From JAYFRC01 sp034926415 (GTDB lineage Bacteria; Bacillota; Clostridia; Oscillospirales; Oscillospiraceae), in the NCBI GenBank assembly GCA_034926415.1, contig JAYFRC010000058.1:1-26683 (forward strand): a stretch of 26,683 nucleotides of DNA, read 5' to 3'. The notes beneath the pieces are model-generated. The model had not been told where the DNA came from. It made no database searches and saw nothing but the letters and a program-made list of their open reading frames with translations. A program made the translations under genes and the position numbers. Numbering within the stretch: position 1 is the first letter of the stretch; the number at the start of each line of letters is the position of its first letter. Below, in pieces: positions 15,167 through 22,734 of the stretch.

Positions 15167-16286
15167 GCAAAGTGAGCGGATTTCAAAAAATAATATTCGC
15201 CGGAGTCAGTTGTCGCGACAGATAACTCTGCAATATTTTCTGGCGCTGGTCGGCTTTGTCGCGGGTCTGCTGCTTCTGTATTTTCTCGCATGGAGGATTT
15301 GCCTGATTTTCACCTGGCAGCCGTATGATTCGCTGTATCAGTTCCTTAAACTGGTACAGGAAACGTCGCTGTTCTGGGGTACGGGCGTCATTCTCGTCGG
15401 CTGGACCATCATCACCTATCTCTTTTTCAAAAGGCCGCTGCGTTACCTTGATGAAGTGGTCGATGCGTCTGAGCAGCTGGCGCAGCCTGACAATAAGCCG
15501 ATTGTCTTATCCGACGCCATTAAAAACGTGCAGGATGAACTTAATCTGGTGCGGGAACAGGCGCTGCGCAATGCCGCGGCCGCAAGGGAGGCCGAGCAGC
15601 GCAAAAACGATCTGGTGGTTTATCTGGCCCATGACCTTAAAACGCCGCTGACCAGCGTAATCGGTTATCTCACTTTGCTTCGGGACGAGCCTCAGATCTC
15701 GCAGGAGCTGCGCGCCAAATACACCGGCATTGCCCTCGATAAGGCAGAGCGTCTGGAAACGCTCATCAACGAGTTTTTCGACATCACCCGTTTTAATCTG
15801 ACCCAGCTGACATTGGAACCGGAGAGCGTCAATCTTACACGGATGCTGGAACAGATCACCTTTGAGTTCAACCCTGTGCTGGCGGAAAAAGGCTTGTGCT
15901 GGGAGCTGCACCTGGCGCCGGAAATCCGAATCGTATGCGATCCGGACAAGCTGGAACGCGTGTTCGACAACCTTATCCGCAATGCCGTAAATTACAGCTA
16001 CCCGGACACCGCGATTCTCGTTGCGATGGAGCAGTCCGGCAGTCATGTGACCGTGCGCATGGAGAATCACGGAAAGACGATTCCTCCAGAAAAGCTTGAC
16101 CGGATATTTGAACAGTTCTTCCGGCTTGATACCTCGCGCTCCAGCGCTACCGGAGGAGCGGGGCTCGGCCTTGCCATCGCAAAGGAAATCGTCGAGCTGC
16201 ATGGCGGCGCCGTTACAGCCGAAAGCGCCGACGAGCATATTATCTTTACAGTGACGCTTCCCATGGATTGTCAGAAAATCGTATGA
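15159..16286 (+). CDS. vanS: Membrane sensor histidine kinase, VanS
   Basis: A 375-aa kinase with two membrane helices (about 23-48 and 71-91) around a short outer loop, a coiled region, an H-box YLAHDLKTPLTSVIGYL with the phospho-accepting His, an N-box NLIRNAVNYS and a G-box GGAGLGLAIAKEI. It starts with TTG at 15159, eight bases inside vanR, after a strong GGGGAGTGGGG ribosome site. It would phosphorylate VanR in response to glycopeptide or wall damage. The outer loop of only about 20 residues suggests it senses within or near the membrane. Confidence 0.9.
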   Translation: MSKQSERISKNNIRRSQLSRQITLQYFLALVGFVAGLLLLYFLAWRICLIFTWQPYDSLYQFLKLVQETSLFWGTGVILVGWTIITYLFFKRPLRYLDEVVDASEQLAQPDNKPIVLSDAIKNVQDELNLVREQALRNAAAAREAEQRKNDLVVYLAHDLKTPLTSVIGYLTLLRDEPQISQELRAKYTGIALDKAERLETLINEFFDITRFNLTQLTLEPESVNLTRMLEQITFEFNPVLAEKGLCWELHLAPEIRIVCDPDKLERVFDNLIRNAVNYSYPDTAILVAMEQSGSHVTVRMENHGKTIPPEKLDRIFEQFFRLDTSRSSATGGAGLGLAIAKEIVELHGGAVTAESADEHIIFTVTLPMDCQKIV

Positions 16287-16338
16287 TTTTCGCATTTCTT
16301 TTTTCAGGCTTTCCTCATTAAAATCAAAAACATGCCTG

Positions 16339-16384
16339 TCCCCGTTTTGGTACTATGAAAGTGCCGAACGGGGATTTTCTTTTG
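16339..16384 (+). terminator. Terminator between vanS and vanW
   Basis: A long hairpin with arms 16339-16353 and 16361-16374 (TCCCCGTT pairs with AACGGGGA, then GG/CC and the outer-loop TAC/GTG with G-U pairs and one bulged T), loop of seven, followed by TTTTCTTTT. It separates the regulatory from the resistance genes. Only a weak promoter candidate (TTCTTT at 16296, TAAAAT at 16319) lies before it, so the hairpin might act as an attenuator or dampen read-through. Confidence 0.7.
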
Positions 16385-16411
16385 CTCAAATTTTGCAGAA
16401 AGGATCTTGTT

Positions 16412-17236
16412 ATGCCGAGAAAACGAATCACGCAGATTTTCCCATGGCTGCTGCCGCTGAGGATCAAACAGCGCCTCTTTTGCTTTTATACCGGGATGCG
16501 CTTGGATGGAAACCGATACGCCGAGGCCAAGTCCGAAGGCCTGCTTCCGCATCTGCTTTTTGAAACGAGCTGCCCTCTATATAACCAGGAAACCGGCTTT
16601 GATATGGTGTATCAGGAAAACAAGGTGTTCAACCTGAAACTGGCCGCAGCAACTTTGGACAGTGTGGTGATCAGGCCGCATGAAACGTTCTCTTTCTGGA
16701 AACTGGTCAGATACGCCGACCGGGACGTTTCATATAAAGACGGGCTGACCATGATTGATGGAAAGCTCACAACGGCCCCAGGCGGCGGGATGTGTCAGAT
16801 GAGCAACCTGCTCTTTTGGATGTTCCTTCATACGCCGCTTACTATTGTGGAACGGCATGGACATGGCATAAAGGACTTTCCGGAGCCGCCAAGCGATGCG
16901 CCTATGGGCGTGGATGCGACCGTGTCGGAAGGCTGGCTCGATCTGAAAGTAAAAAACGAAACGGAGATGTCCTTTCAGATAAGCATTGCGCTTGATAAAG
17001 ACCATATTATCGGACGCTTGCTGACAGATAGGGACAACGGGCAATTTTACGAGGTCGTAAACGGCGAGCCGATGTATTATCGCAAGGACGACAGGGTCTA
17101 TGAAGAGGTGGATGTGAAGCAAAGAACGATTCTGACGGCGACAGGGGACTGTACCTTTGAAAAGCTGCTTTACAGAAACAAATGTGAAATCGGCTATCCG
17201 CTCCCCGATGGGACGGATATCGCACAGAAAGGATGA
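16412..17236 (+). CDS. vanW: VanW family protein
   Basis: A 274-aa protein of the VanW family, whose biochemical role is unknown. The central motif APGGGMCQMSNLLFWMFLHTPLTIVERHGHG is diagnostic (key GGG, CQ, and the two His of ERHGHG). No membrane segment is evident apart from a mildly hydrophobic stretch near the start. I chose ATG 16412, which follows AGAAAGGA; an upstream in-frame ATG at 16355 lies inside the terminator hairpin. VanW is present in vanB and vanG operons. The stop lies nine bases before the chosen vanG start. Confidence 0.93.
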   Translation: MPRKRITQIFPWLLPLRIKQRLFCFYTGMRLDGNRYAEAKSEGLLPHLLFETSCPLYNQETGFDMVYQENKVFNLKLAAATLDSVVIRPHETFSFWKLVRYADRDVSYKDGLTMIDGKLTTAPGGGMCQMSNLLFWMFLHTPLTIVERHGHGIKDFPEPPSDAPMGVDATVSEGWLDLKVKNETEMSFQISIALDKDHIIGRLLTDRDNGQFYEVVNGEPMYYRKDDRVYEEVDVKQRTILTATGDCTFEKLLYRNKCEIGYPLPDGTDIAQKG

Positions 17237-17244
17237 GAGACAAA

Positions 17245-18294
17245 ATGAAAAGATTAAATATCGCTGTCTTATTCGGGGGCTGTTCTCCCGAGTACAGCGT
17301 GTCGCTTCAGTCGGCATACTCCGTGATTCGGTATATGGACGCCGATAAGTTTGAGCCCATACTGATTGGGATTTCATCAAAGGGAGACTGGTACAGGTTT
17401 GACGGGGATGTTGAAAAGATTCCGTCGGACACGTGGTGCAATCCCTCGGACTGTTTGCCGGCGGCAATTTCTCCGGACCGCGGCGCACATGCTCTGCTGG
17501 TATTTCATTCCGACAAGGTTGAAACGCTTCCGATTGACGCCGGGTTCCCTGTTCTTCATGGAAAAAACGGCGAGGACGGTACGGTTCAGGGCTTATTTGA
17601 AATGGCGGGGATTCCGCTTGTCGGCTGCGGAACGCTGGCCTCGGCGCTCTGCATGGACAAAGACCGTGCGCACAAGCTGGCGCAGGCCGCGGGCGTGCAG
17701 GTTCCAGCCTCCTTCATTCTGAAGAGGAATACGGATGCCGGAACCGCCGCGGCGCAGGCTGAACAAATCGGGTATCCGCTGTTCGTAAAGCCCGTCAGGG
17801 CCGGTTCCTCCTATGGCATTACAAAGGTAGCTGACCGGCAGGATCTTACCGCAGCCGTCAAGCTGGCGTTTGAATACGACGACGAGGTCATCATGGAAGA
17901 AAACGTCACGGGATTTGAAGTTGGCTGCGCCGTGATGGGCAATGATGAACTGACGGTCGGAGAGGCCGATGAAATCGAGCTGTCGGACGGATTCTTTAAT
18001 TTTACTGAAAAGTATACCCTGAAAACCTCGGCCATTCACGTTCCGGCGCGAATCCCAAAACAGAAAGCTGAGGAAATCAAAAAAACCGCCAAAACAATTT
18101 ATAAGGCTCTGGGCTGCCGCGGCTTTGCACGGGTGGACATGTTCCTGAACGCCGACGGCAAGGTTATTTTCAATGAGGTCAATACGATCCCCGGCTTCAC
18201 CTCTCACAGCCGGTATCCCAACATGATGAAAGCCGCAGGTATTTCTTTTGAGCAGGTCATTTCACGTGTGATCAGATTGGCGGTGGACTTATGA
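17245..18294 (+). CDS. vanG: D-alanine-D-serine ligase, VanG type
   Basis: ATP-grasp ligase expected to join D-Ala to D-Ser for cell-wall precursors with low vancomycin affinity. Recognisable parts are the N-terminal FGGCSPEYSVSLQSA, the ATP-binding FVKPVRAGSSYGI, the omega-loop region FTEKYTLKTS (253-262), and the C-terminal FNEVNTIPGFT. The EKY form of the loop resembles VanC/VanG rather than the D-Ala-D-Lac ligases VanA and VanB. I prefer ATG 17245 (MKRLNIAVLFGG), which has AAAGGATGAG upstream; ATG 17233 overlaps the vanW stop and has no spaced ribosome site. D-Ser specificity is inferred from the loop and from the racemase and VanXY next to it. Confidence 0.92.
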   Translation: MKRLNIAVLFGGCSPEYSVSLQSAYSVIRYMDADKFEPILIGISSKGDWYRFDGDVEKIPSDTWCNPSDCLPAAISPDRGAHALLVFHSDKVETLPIDAGFPVLHGKNGEDGTVQGLFEMAGIPLVGCGTLASALCMDKDRAHKLAQAAGVQVPASFILKRNTDAGTAAAQAEQIGYPLFVKPVRAGSSYGITKVADRQDLTAAVKLAFEYDDEVIMEENVTGFEVGCAVMGNDELTVGEADEIELSDGFFNFTEKYTLKTSAIHVPARIPKQKAEEIKKTAKTIYKALGCRGFARVDMFLNADGKVIFNEVNTIPGFTSHSRYPNMMKAAGISFEQVISRVIRLAVDL

Positions 18295-19052
18295 AAATGC
18301 TCGTAATGCCGGAAAAATCCGTCCATGCGGGCAGCCTGATTCTTGTCAACGGGCAGCACCTCTGCTGTTCAAAAAATGTGGAAAGCTCTCTTATCCCGGT
18401 TCATTCGGGCAGCAGTGTTCTGCTGGAACGCAGAGCCGCCGTTTTGCTTTCCAAACTCATGAGCGGCATCAGGGGCTGGACGAAGATAAGCGCGGTGAGC
18501 GGATGGCGCTCAAGAGAAGAGCAGCAGGAGATTTACGACCAGTCCCTGCGTGACAACGGAGCTGCCTTTACAGAGCAATTTGTTGCAAAGCCGGATCACA
18601 GCGAACATCAGACCGGGCTTGCAATCGACCTTGGGCTCCGTAAAGCGGAGATTGACTTCATCCGCCCGTATTTTCCCTATTCCGGAATCTGCCGGACTTT
18701 TCGGGAAAAAGCCGTGGCCTACGGCTTTGTGGAACGCTATCCGAAGGGGAAAGAGGCTGTCACGGGAATTGCGCATGAACCATGGCATTTCCGCTACGTT
18801 GGAGCGCCTCACGCAGCAGTTATGACGGAGCTTGGACTGACGCTGGAAGAATATCATGATTTTCTAAGGCAGTACCCCCGGGGGGAGAAGCATTTTTTGC
18901 ATCGGACGGGGAATCAGAATATTGAGGTTTCCTATGTAAAGGCCGCGGCGGGAGCGGACACTGAACTTGAAATCGAGGACGGCTTTCCATACGCGGTGTC
19001 CGGCAATAACGCGGACGGGTTTGTTCTGACCGAGTGGACAAGCGGCCGGTAA
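18291..19052 (+). CDS. vanXY: D,D-dipeptidase/D,D-carboxypeptidase, VanXY
   Basis: Zinc peptidase that removes normal D-Ala-D-Ala ends, so that only the D-Ser type remains. The 253-aa protein has the family motifs SGWRSREEQ, SEHQTGLAIDLG (zinc ligands H106 and D113) and HEPWHFRYVG (catalytic E163, zinc ligand H166). No signal peptide is seen, matching the cytosolic VanXY enzymes rather than membrane-bound VanY. The length fits VanXY of vanG operons (about 254 aa). The ATG overlaps the vanG stop as ATGA, so translation is coupled. Confidence 0.92.
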   Translation: MKMLVMPEKSVHAGSLILVNGQHLCCSKNVESSLIPVHSGSSVLLERRAAVLLSKLMSGIRGWTKISAVSGWRSREEQQEIYDQSLRDNGAAFTEQFVAKPDHSEHQTGLAIDLGLRKAEIDFIRPYFPYSGICRTFREKAVAYGFVERYPKGKEAVTGIAHEPWHFRYVGAPHAAVMTELGLTLEEYHDFLRQYPRGEKHFLHRTGNQNIEVSYVKAAAGADTELEIEDGFPYAVSGNNADGFVLTEWTSGR

Positions 19053-19089
19053 CGGGCGGCAGGTCCATGGTGAAGAAAGAAGTTTTGCA

Positions 19090-19569
19090 ATGTTAAGAGA
19101 TAAAATGATTGATTATTCCAAGGGAGACAATCTGCGCCGCTACTGGTCCCTCTTCAGGCGGCGGGAGCGGACGAAAAACAAATTTTTTAAAGATATACTT
19201 ACATTTCTTTGTAACCGGTCGGCGCATAAGCACGGAGGCTACATCGGAAACGGCGCAAAGATTGCCGGAATCCCTTCTCTTCCGCACGGCCTGCACGGCA
19301 TCTATATTTCCCGCTACGCGAGCATTGGCGCGAACTGCCTGATTTATCAGAATGTAACGATAGGAGAAGTGGAGCGCAAGGCGCCGCGCATCGGCGACAA
19401 CTGCCTGATTGGCGCGGGCGCCGCGGTCATTGGAGATATTCAAATCGGGAACAACGTGAAAATCGGCGCGGGAGCGGTTGTCAGCTTCGATATCCCGGAT
19501 AACTGCACCGTGGTTTCTCCGCGGGCTCTTGTCCTTGAAAGAAAGTGTGAAGAACATGGAGAAATCTGA
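19090..19569 (+). CDS. Hexapeptide-repeat acetyltransferase, serine acetyltransferase-like
   Basis: A 159-aa left-handed beta-helix protein. Residues 1-45 are basic and probably helical. From about 50 to 150 hexapeptide turns are clear (IGNGAKI, IGANCLI, IGDNCLIGAGAAVIGDIQIGNNVKIGAG), followed by the family end FDIPDNCTVV. The HG-LHG-IYIS stretch resembles the active-site region of short CysE-like enzymes, but the large N-terminal SAT domain is missing. It sits between vanXY and the racemase gene and overlaps the latter by 14 bases, so it is part of the operon. Classical vanG operons have no such gene as far as I recall. The acceptor (L-serine, a sugar, or something else) is unknown. The ribosome site is weak; ATG 19105 is an alternative start. 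Confidence 0.8.
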   Translation: MLRDKMIDYSKGDNLRRYWSLFRRRERTKNKFFKDILTFLCNRSAHKHGGYIGNGAKIAGIPSLPHGLHGIYISRYASIGANCLIYQNVTIGEVERKAPRIGDNCLIGAGAAVIGDIQIGNNVKIGAGAVVSFDIPDNCTVVSPRALVLERKCEEHGEI

Positions 19570-20689
19570 TTTTTGCCAGGGCAGGGCATGGATTGAGCTT
19601 GACCGCGCCTCGCTTTGTCATAACGTGGAAGCCCTTCGCGCCCTGCTTCCGGATGGCTGCGAGCTGATGCCCGCCGTCAAGACAAATGCCTATGGGCACG
19701 GCGCGGTGCTGATTTCACGGGAGCTTAACCGGCTGGGCGTAAATTCCTTCTGTGTTGCAACCGCTGAGGAAGGGGCCCAGCTTCGTAAAAACGGAGTTAC
19801 CGGAACGATTTTGGTTTTGGGCTATACACATCCGAAAGAATTTCCGCTTCTGTGCAGCTATCGCCTGACACAGACCGTGCTTGATTTTTCCTATGCGAAA
19901 GTCCTCGACCTGTATGGGAAAAAGATTTCGGTGCATGTCAAGATCGATACGGGAATGCACCGGCTGGGAGAGCGCAGCGAAAAGATAGAGGAGATCATAA
20001 AAATTTTCAAATGTAATAATCTAAAAATAGAAGGAATTTTCACCCACCTATGCGTAGCCGACGAAGCTTCCCCTGAAAGTACGGCGTTTACCCATGCTCA
20101 GGCGAAATCCTTTTACAATGTCGTTGACGAGCTTCGTCGGCGCGGATTCACATGCCCCAAAAAGCATATCGTCAGCAGCGACGGCCTTTTGTACTATCCG
20201 GAGCTGGCTGAAAACTATGCAAGGGTTGGGATTGCGCTCTATGGAATGCTCAGTACGCGCGCCGACACGGAACGCTGCGGTATTTCGCTTGAACCGGTTT
20301 TGTCGATAAAGGCGAGGATAGCACTTGTCAAAGATTTGTTTCAGGGAGAAGCGGCCGGCTACGGACTGCAATTTGTTGCACCGAAGGATACAAAAATAGC
20401 GGTCGTAGCAATCGGATATGGCGACGGCGTCCCGCGCTCGCTGTCATGCGGAGTGGGGAGCGTATTGATAAACGGCCGCAAAGCGCCTATTGTCGGCCGC
20501 ATCTGTATGGATCAAATGCTGGTTGACATCTCCGGCATTCAGGACGTGAAAGCTGGAGATGTCGCCGTTATCATCGGCCGGTCCGGAGATGAAAAAATCA
20601 CCGCCTGTGATCTTGCGGAGCAGACGGGGACAATCTCCAATGAAATTCTCAGCCGTTTGGGTGGGCGTCTTAACCGCCAGATCATTTAG
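19556..20689 (+). CDS. vanT: Soluble alanine/serine racemase, VanT catalytic domain only
   Basis: PLP racemase of the alanine racemase family, expected to make D-Ser (and D-Ala) for VanG. The 377-aa protein carries the PLP lysine in AVKTNAYGHG (K42), the second catalytic Tyr in AAGYGLQF (Y269), RVGIALYGML and GRICMDQMLVD. Near the C-terminus it reads GTISNEILSRLG: Asn (N362) stands where alanine racemases have the active-site Tyr (Bacillus Y354), a change known from VanT serine racemases. Classical VanT adds an N-terminal multi-helix membrane domain of some 330 residues; none is present here. The chosen ATG 19556 lies inside the end of the acetyltransferase gene. It is the last gene of the cluster. 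Confidence 0.88.
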   Translation: MEKSDFCQGRAWIELDRASLCHNVEALRALLPDGCELMPAVKTNAYGHGAVLISRELNRLGVNSFCVATAEEGAQLRKNGVTGTILVLGYTHPKEFPLLCSYRLTQTVLDFSYAKVLDLYGKKISVHVKIDTGMHRLGERSEKIEEIIKIFKCNNLKIEGIFTHLCVADEASPESTAFTHAQAKSFYNVVDELRRRGFTCPKKHIVSSDGLLYYPELAENYARVGIALYGMLSTRADTERCGISLEPVLSIKARIALVKDLFQGEAAGYGLQFVAPKDTKIAVVAIGYGDGVPRSLSCGVGSVLINGRKAPIVGRICMDQMLVDISGIQDVKAGDVAVIIGRSGDEKITACDLAEQTGTISNEILSRLGGRLNRQII

Positions 20690-20785
20690 CATCAGAAATC
20701 GATCACATTGAAGTAAGCGACGTAACCCGCCCGGCAAAAGCTTATCGACAAGATTGCCGTACACTAGAAAAAGGCCATGTTTCCC

Positions 20786-20825
20786 ACAAAAAACCAAGCT
20801 CCCGCTTCGATTAAGAAGCGGGAGC
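20786..20825 (-). terminator. Terminator of the aldehyde dehydrogenase gene
   Basis: A perfect 11-bp stem, GCTCCCGCTTC (20798-20808) and GAAGCGGGAGC (20815-20825), loop GATTAA. On the minus strand it is followed by TTGGTTTTTT. It also lies 110 bases after vanT, but has no T run in that direction; no separate plus-strand terminator is visible in 20690-20853. Confidence 0.85.
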
Positions 20826-20853
20826 CCGTAATACGTTTGGGATTTATCGGAAA

Positions 20854-22344
20854 TCAGAACTTGGTGCCGTAGAAGCCAGAGGGAGCCTCGGACAGATTTA
20901 TCATGATGTTCTTCATCTGAGTATAGTGCTCGAGGATGACCTTGTGAGTCTCGCGTCCGATGCCGGAGGTCTTGTAGCCGCCGAACGGAGCGCCCTCGGG
21001 GATGGAGTTGTAGGTGTTGACCCACATACGTCCGGTCTCTACGCCGCGGGCAACGCGGACCGCGCGGTTGATATCGCGGGTCCAGACTGCGCCGCCGAGA
21101 CCGTAAACACTGTCGTTGGCCATCTTGATAACGTCGTCCTCGTCCTTGAACTTGATGACGACTGCGACCGGCCCGAAGATCTCCTCCTGAGCGACGCGCA
21201 TCTTGTTGTCGACGTCGACGAGCAATGTGGGCTTCATGAAAGCGCCATTTGCCAGATCTCCGTCGGTAGCGCGCTCGCCGCCGCAGGCGACCTTTGCGCC
21301 CTCTTTTTTGCCTATCTCGACATAGCTGAGTATCTTCTTGAGCTGTCCCTCGTTGATCTGAGAGCCCATCTGAGTGTCCTGCTCCCAGGGCATGCCGACC
21401 TTGACGTTGTTAAAGCATTTGACCGCTTCTTCGACGAACTTGTCGTAGATGCCTTCCTGAACGAACACGCGGGAGCCGGCGCAGCAGACCTGGCCCTGAT
21501 TGAACAGGATGCCGAGCTGCAGGCCGTCCATGGCCATGTCCCACTTGCAGTCGCTGAAGAAGATGTTGGCGCTCTTGCCGCCGAGCTCAAGGGTGGAGGG
21601 AATGAGCTTCTCCGCCGCAGCCCTGGCGACGCTGAGTCCGACCTCGGTGGAGCCGGTGAAAGCCAGCTTGCGGAAGTCGGGATGATCGAGTATGTACTGG
21701 CCGGACTTTCCGCCCGCGCCGGTGATGACGTTGAACACGCCCTTGGGCAGCACGTCCTGAGTCAGACGGGCAAGCTCGAGAACGCTCAGGGAAGTAGTGG
21801 ACGAAGGCTTAAACACTGTGCAGCAGCCGCTTGCGAGAACGGGAGCCAGCTTCCATGCGGCCATAAGGAACGGGAAGTTCCAGGGAACTATCTGTCCGAC
21901 GACACCGATAGGCTCGCGGAGGATAAGGGAAAGGGTGTCCTTGCCGAGGATATTGGCGCTGCCCTCTTCGGCCATTATGCAGCCCGCAAAATAGCGGAAA
22001 TGGTCGGCGGACATGGGCACGTCGATGGCCATTGTCTCGCGGATGGGTTTGCCGTTATCGAGGGACTCGACCATGGCGAGGTGCTCTTTGTTTGCGTCAA
22101 TTATGTCGGCTATCTTGTTGAGGATAGCGGCTCTTTCGGAGGTGGTGGTGTTTTTCCAGCTTTCAAATGCCGCCCATGCGGCCTTTACGGCATCATCAAC
22201 GTCCTGCTTGGTGGCTTCCGCGCAGGTGGCGAGATGTTCGCCGTTGGCGGGGCAGGTGCTCTCGAAGGTCTTGCCGTCGGAAGCCTCGCGCCACGCGCCA
22301 TTGATAAACAATCCGTAATGGTCCTGAATGTTAGCTCTTTTCAT
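20854..22344 (-). CDS. NAD(P)-dependent aldehyde dehydrogenase
   Basis: Oxidises an aldehyde to its acid. The 496-aa protein is a standard ALDH-superfamily member: the N-terminal LFINGAWREA, the NAD-site VPWNFPF and KPSSTT, FTGSTEVG, the general base in LELGGK (E253), and the catalytic cysteine in FNQGQVCCAGSR (C287). The end PFGGYKTSGIGRE is typical of the betaine/phenylacetaldehyde/retinal-type branch. I chose ATG 22344 (MKRANIQ), preceded by AAAGGGCGG; an upstream in-frame start adds 16 unconvincing residues. The substrate cannot be named. No alcohol dehydrogenase or other pathway gene is next to it. Confidence 0.93.
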   Translation of the reverse strand: MKRANIQDHYGLFINGAWREASDGKTFESTCPANGEHLATCAEATKQDVDDAVKAAWAAFESWKNTTTSERAAILNKIADIIDANKEHLAMVESLDNGKPIRETMAIDVPMSADHFRYFAGCIMAEEGSANILGKDTLSLILREPIGVVGQIVPWNFPFLMAAWKLAPVLASGCCTVFKPSSTTSLSVLELARLTQDVLPKGVFNVITGAGGKSGQYILDHPDFRKLAFTGSTEVGLSVARAAAEKLIPSTLELGGKSANIFFSDCKWDMAMDGLQLGILFNQGQVCCAGSRVFVQEGIYDKFVEEAVKCFNNVKVGMPWEQDTQMGSQINEGQLKKILSYVEIGKKEGAKVACGGERATDGDLANGAFMKPTLLVDVDNKMRVAQEEIFGPVAVVIKFKDEDDVIKMANDSVYGLGGAVWTRDINRAVRVARGVETGRMWVNTYNSIPEGAPFGGYKTSGIGRETHKVILEHYTQMKNIMINLSEAPSGFYGTKF

Positions 22345-22427
22345 AAAAGATACCGCCCTTTCACAAATTTGAGATGCAGGCCGTGCCGTCATTTTTTGCT
22401 GACCGCGCGTCTTTTCTCTATATAGTC

Positions 22428-22456
22428 ATAATATCACTTTGGGACAAGAAAAACAA
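22428..22456 (-). promoter_or_regulatory. Possible promoter of the aldehyde dehydrogenase gene
   Basis: Minus strand: TTGTTT (22456-22451), 17-base spacer, TATTAT (22433-22428). An overlapping alternative, TTGTCC with TATATA, is also spaced by 17. The region 22393-22734 between this gene and the cobW gene holds no ORF, only divergent promoters and the inverted repeats at 22505-22536. Confidence 0.45.
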
Positions 22457-22504
22457 GTCATATTGCACAATAAACGGGTTTTGCGCGGCATTAAAATTAA
22501 GCAT

Positions 22505-22536
22505 GTTAAATAATTAACGGTAATACATAATAACCG
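22505..22536. promoter_or_regulatory. AT-rich inverted repeats, candidate operator
   Basis: GTTAA (22505-22509) and TTAAC (22514-22518) form one short inverted repeat. CGGT (22518-22521) and ACCG (22533-22536) frame a second, imperfect one. They stand in the divergent region upstream of a probable zinc-handling operon, so a Zur-like operator is conceivable, but the match to any Zur consensus is weak and I would not rely on it. Confidence 0.25.
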
Positions 22537-22644
22537 CTGCTTCTCACGCAATATGCACAAATTATAATTGCATATACAATCAAAATGCAAAATTCCCCGT
22601 CAAAAAGGTGCGGAAGAGCGTCGGATGCAATTGGCGGACGCCTG

Positions 22645-22673
22645 TTGCAATTCGCTTAGGAAATGGGTACAAT
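22645..22673 (+). promoter_or_regulatory. Promoter of the CobW-family operon
   Basis: TTGCAA (22645-22650), 17-base spacer, TACAAT (22668-22673). The start would be near 22680, about 55 bases before the ATG at 22735, which has the strong ribosome site GGAAGGAA. Confidence 0.6.
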
Positions 22674-22734
22674 ACATATTTAGTAAAATGACCCGGGGCG
22701 TTCGGCCCGAGGTTGAGTAAGGAAGGAATTTTTC

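Noticed and set aside
14029..20853. Transposon or integrative element boundaries around the van cluster
   Set aside because: I found no integrase, transposase, relaxase, tRNA or matching terminal repeats flanking the cluster in this window.
20926..22425. A 499-codon open frame on the plus strand opposite the aldehyde dehydrogenase gene
   Set aside because: It is the mirror of a clear ALDH gene with all catalytic motifs, has no family motifs of its own, and arises from the GC-rich codon pattern of the real gene.
22505..22536. Zur operator before the CobW-type operon
   Set aside because: The inverted repeats are short and imperfect and do not fit the Firmicute Zur consensus well enough. They are kept only as a low-confidence feature.
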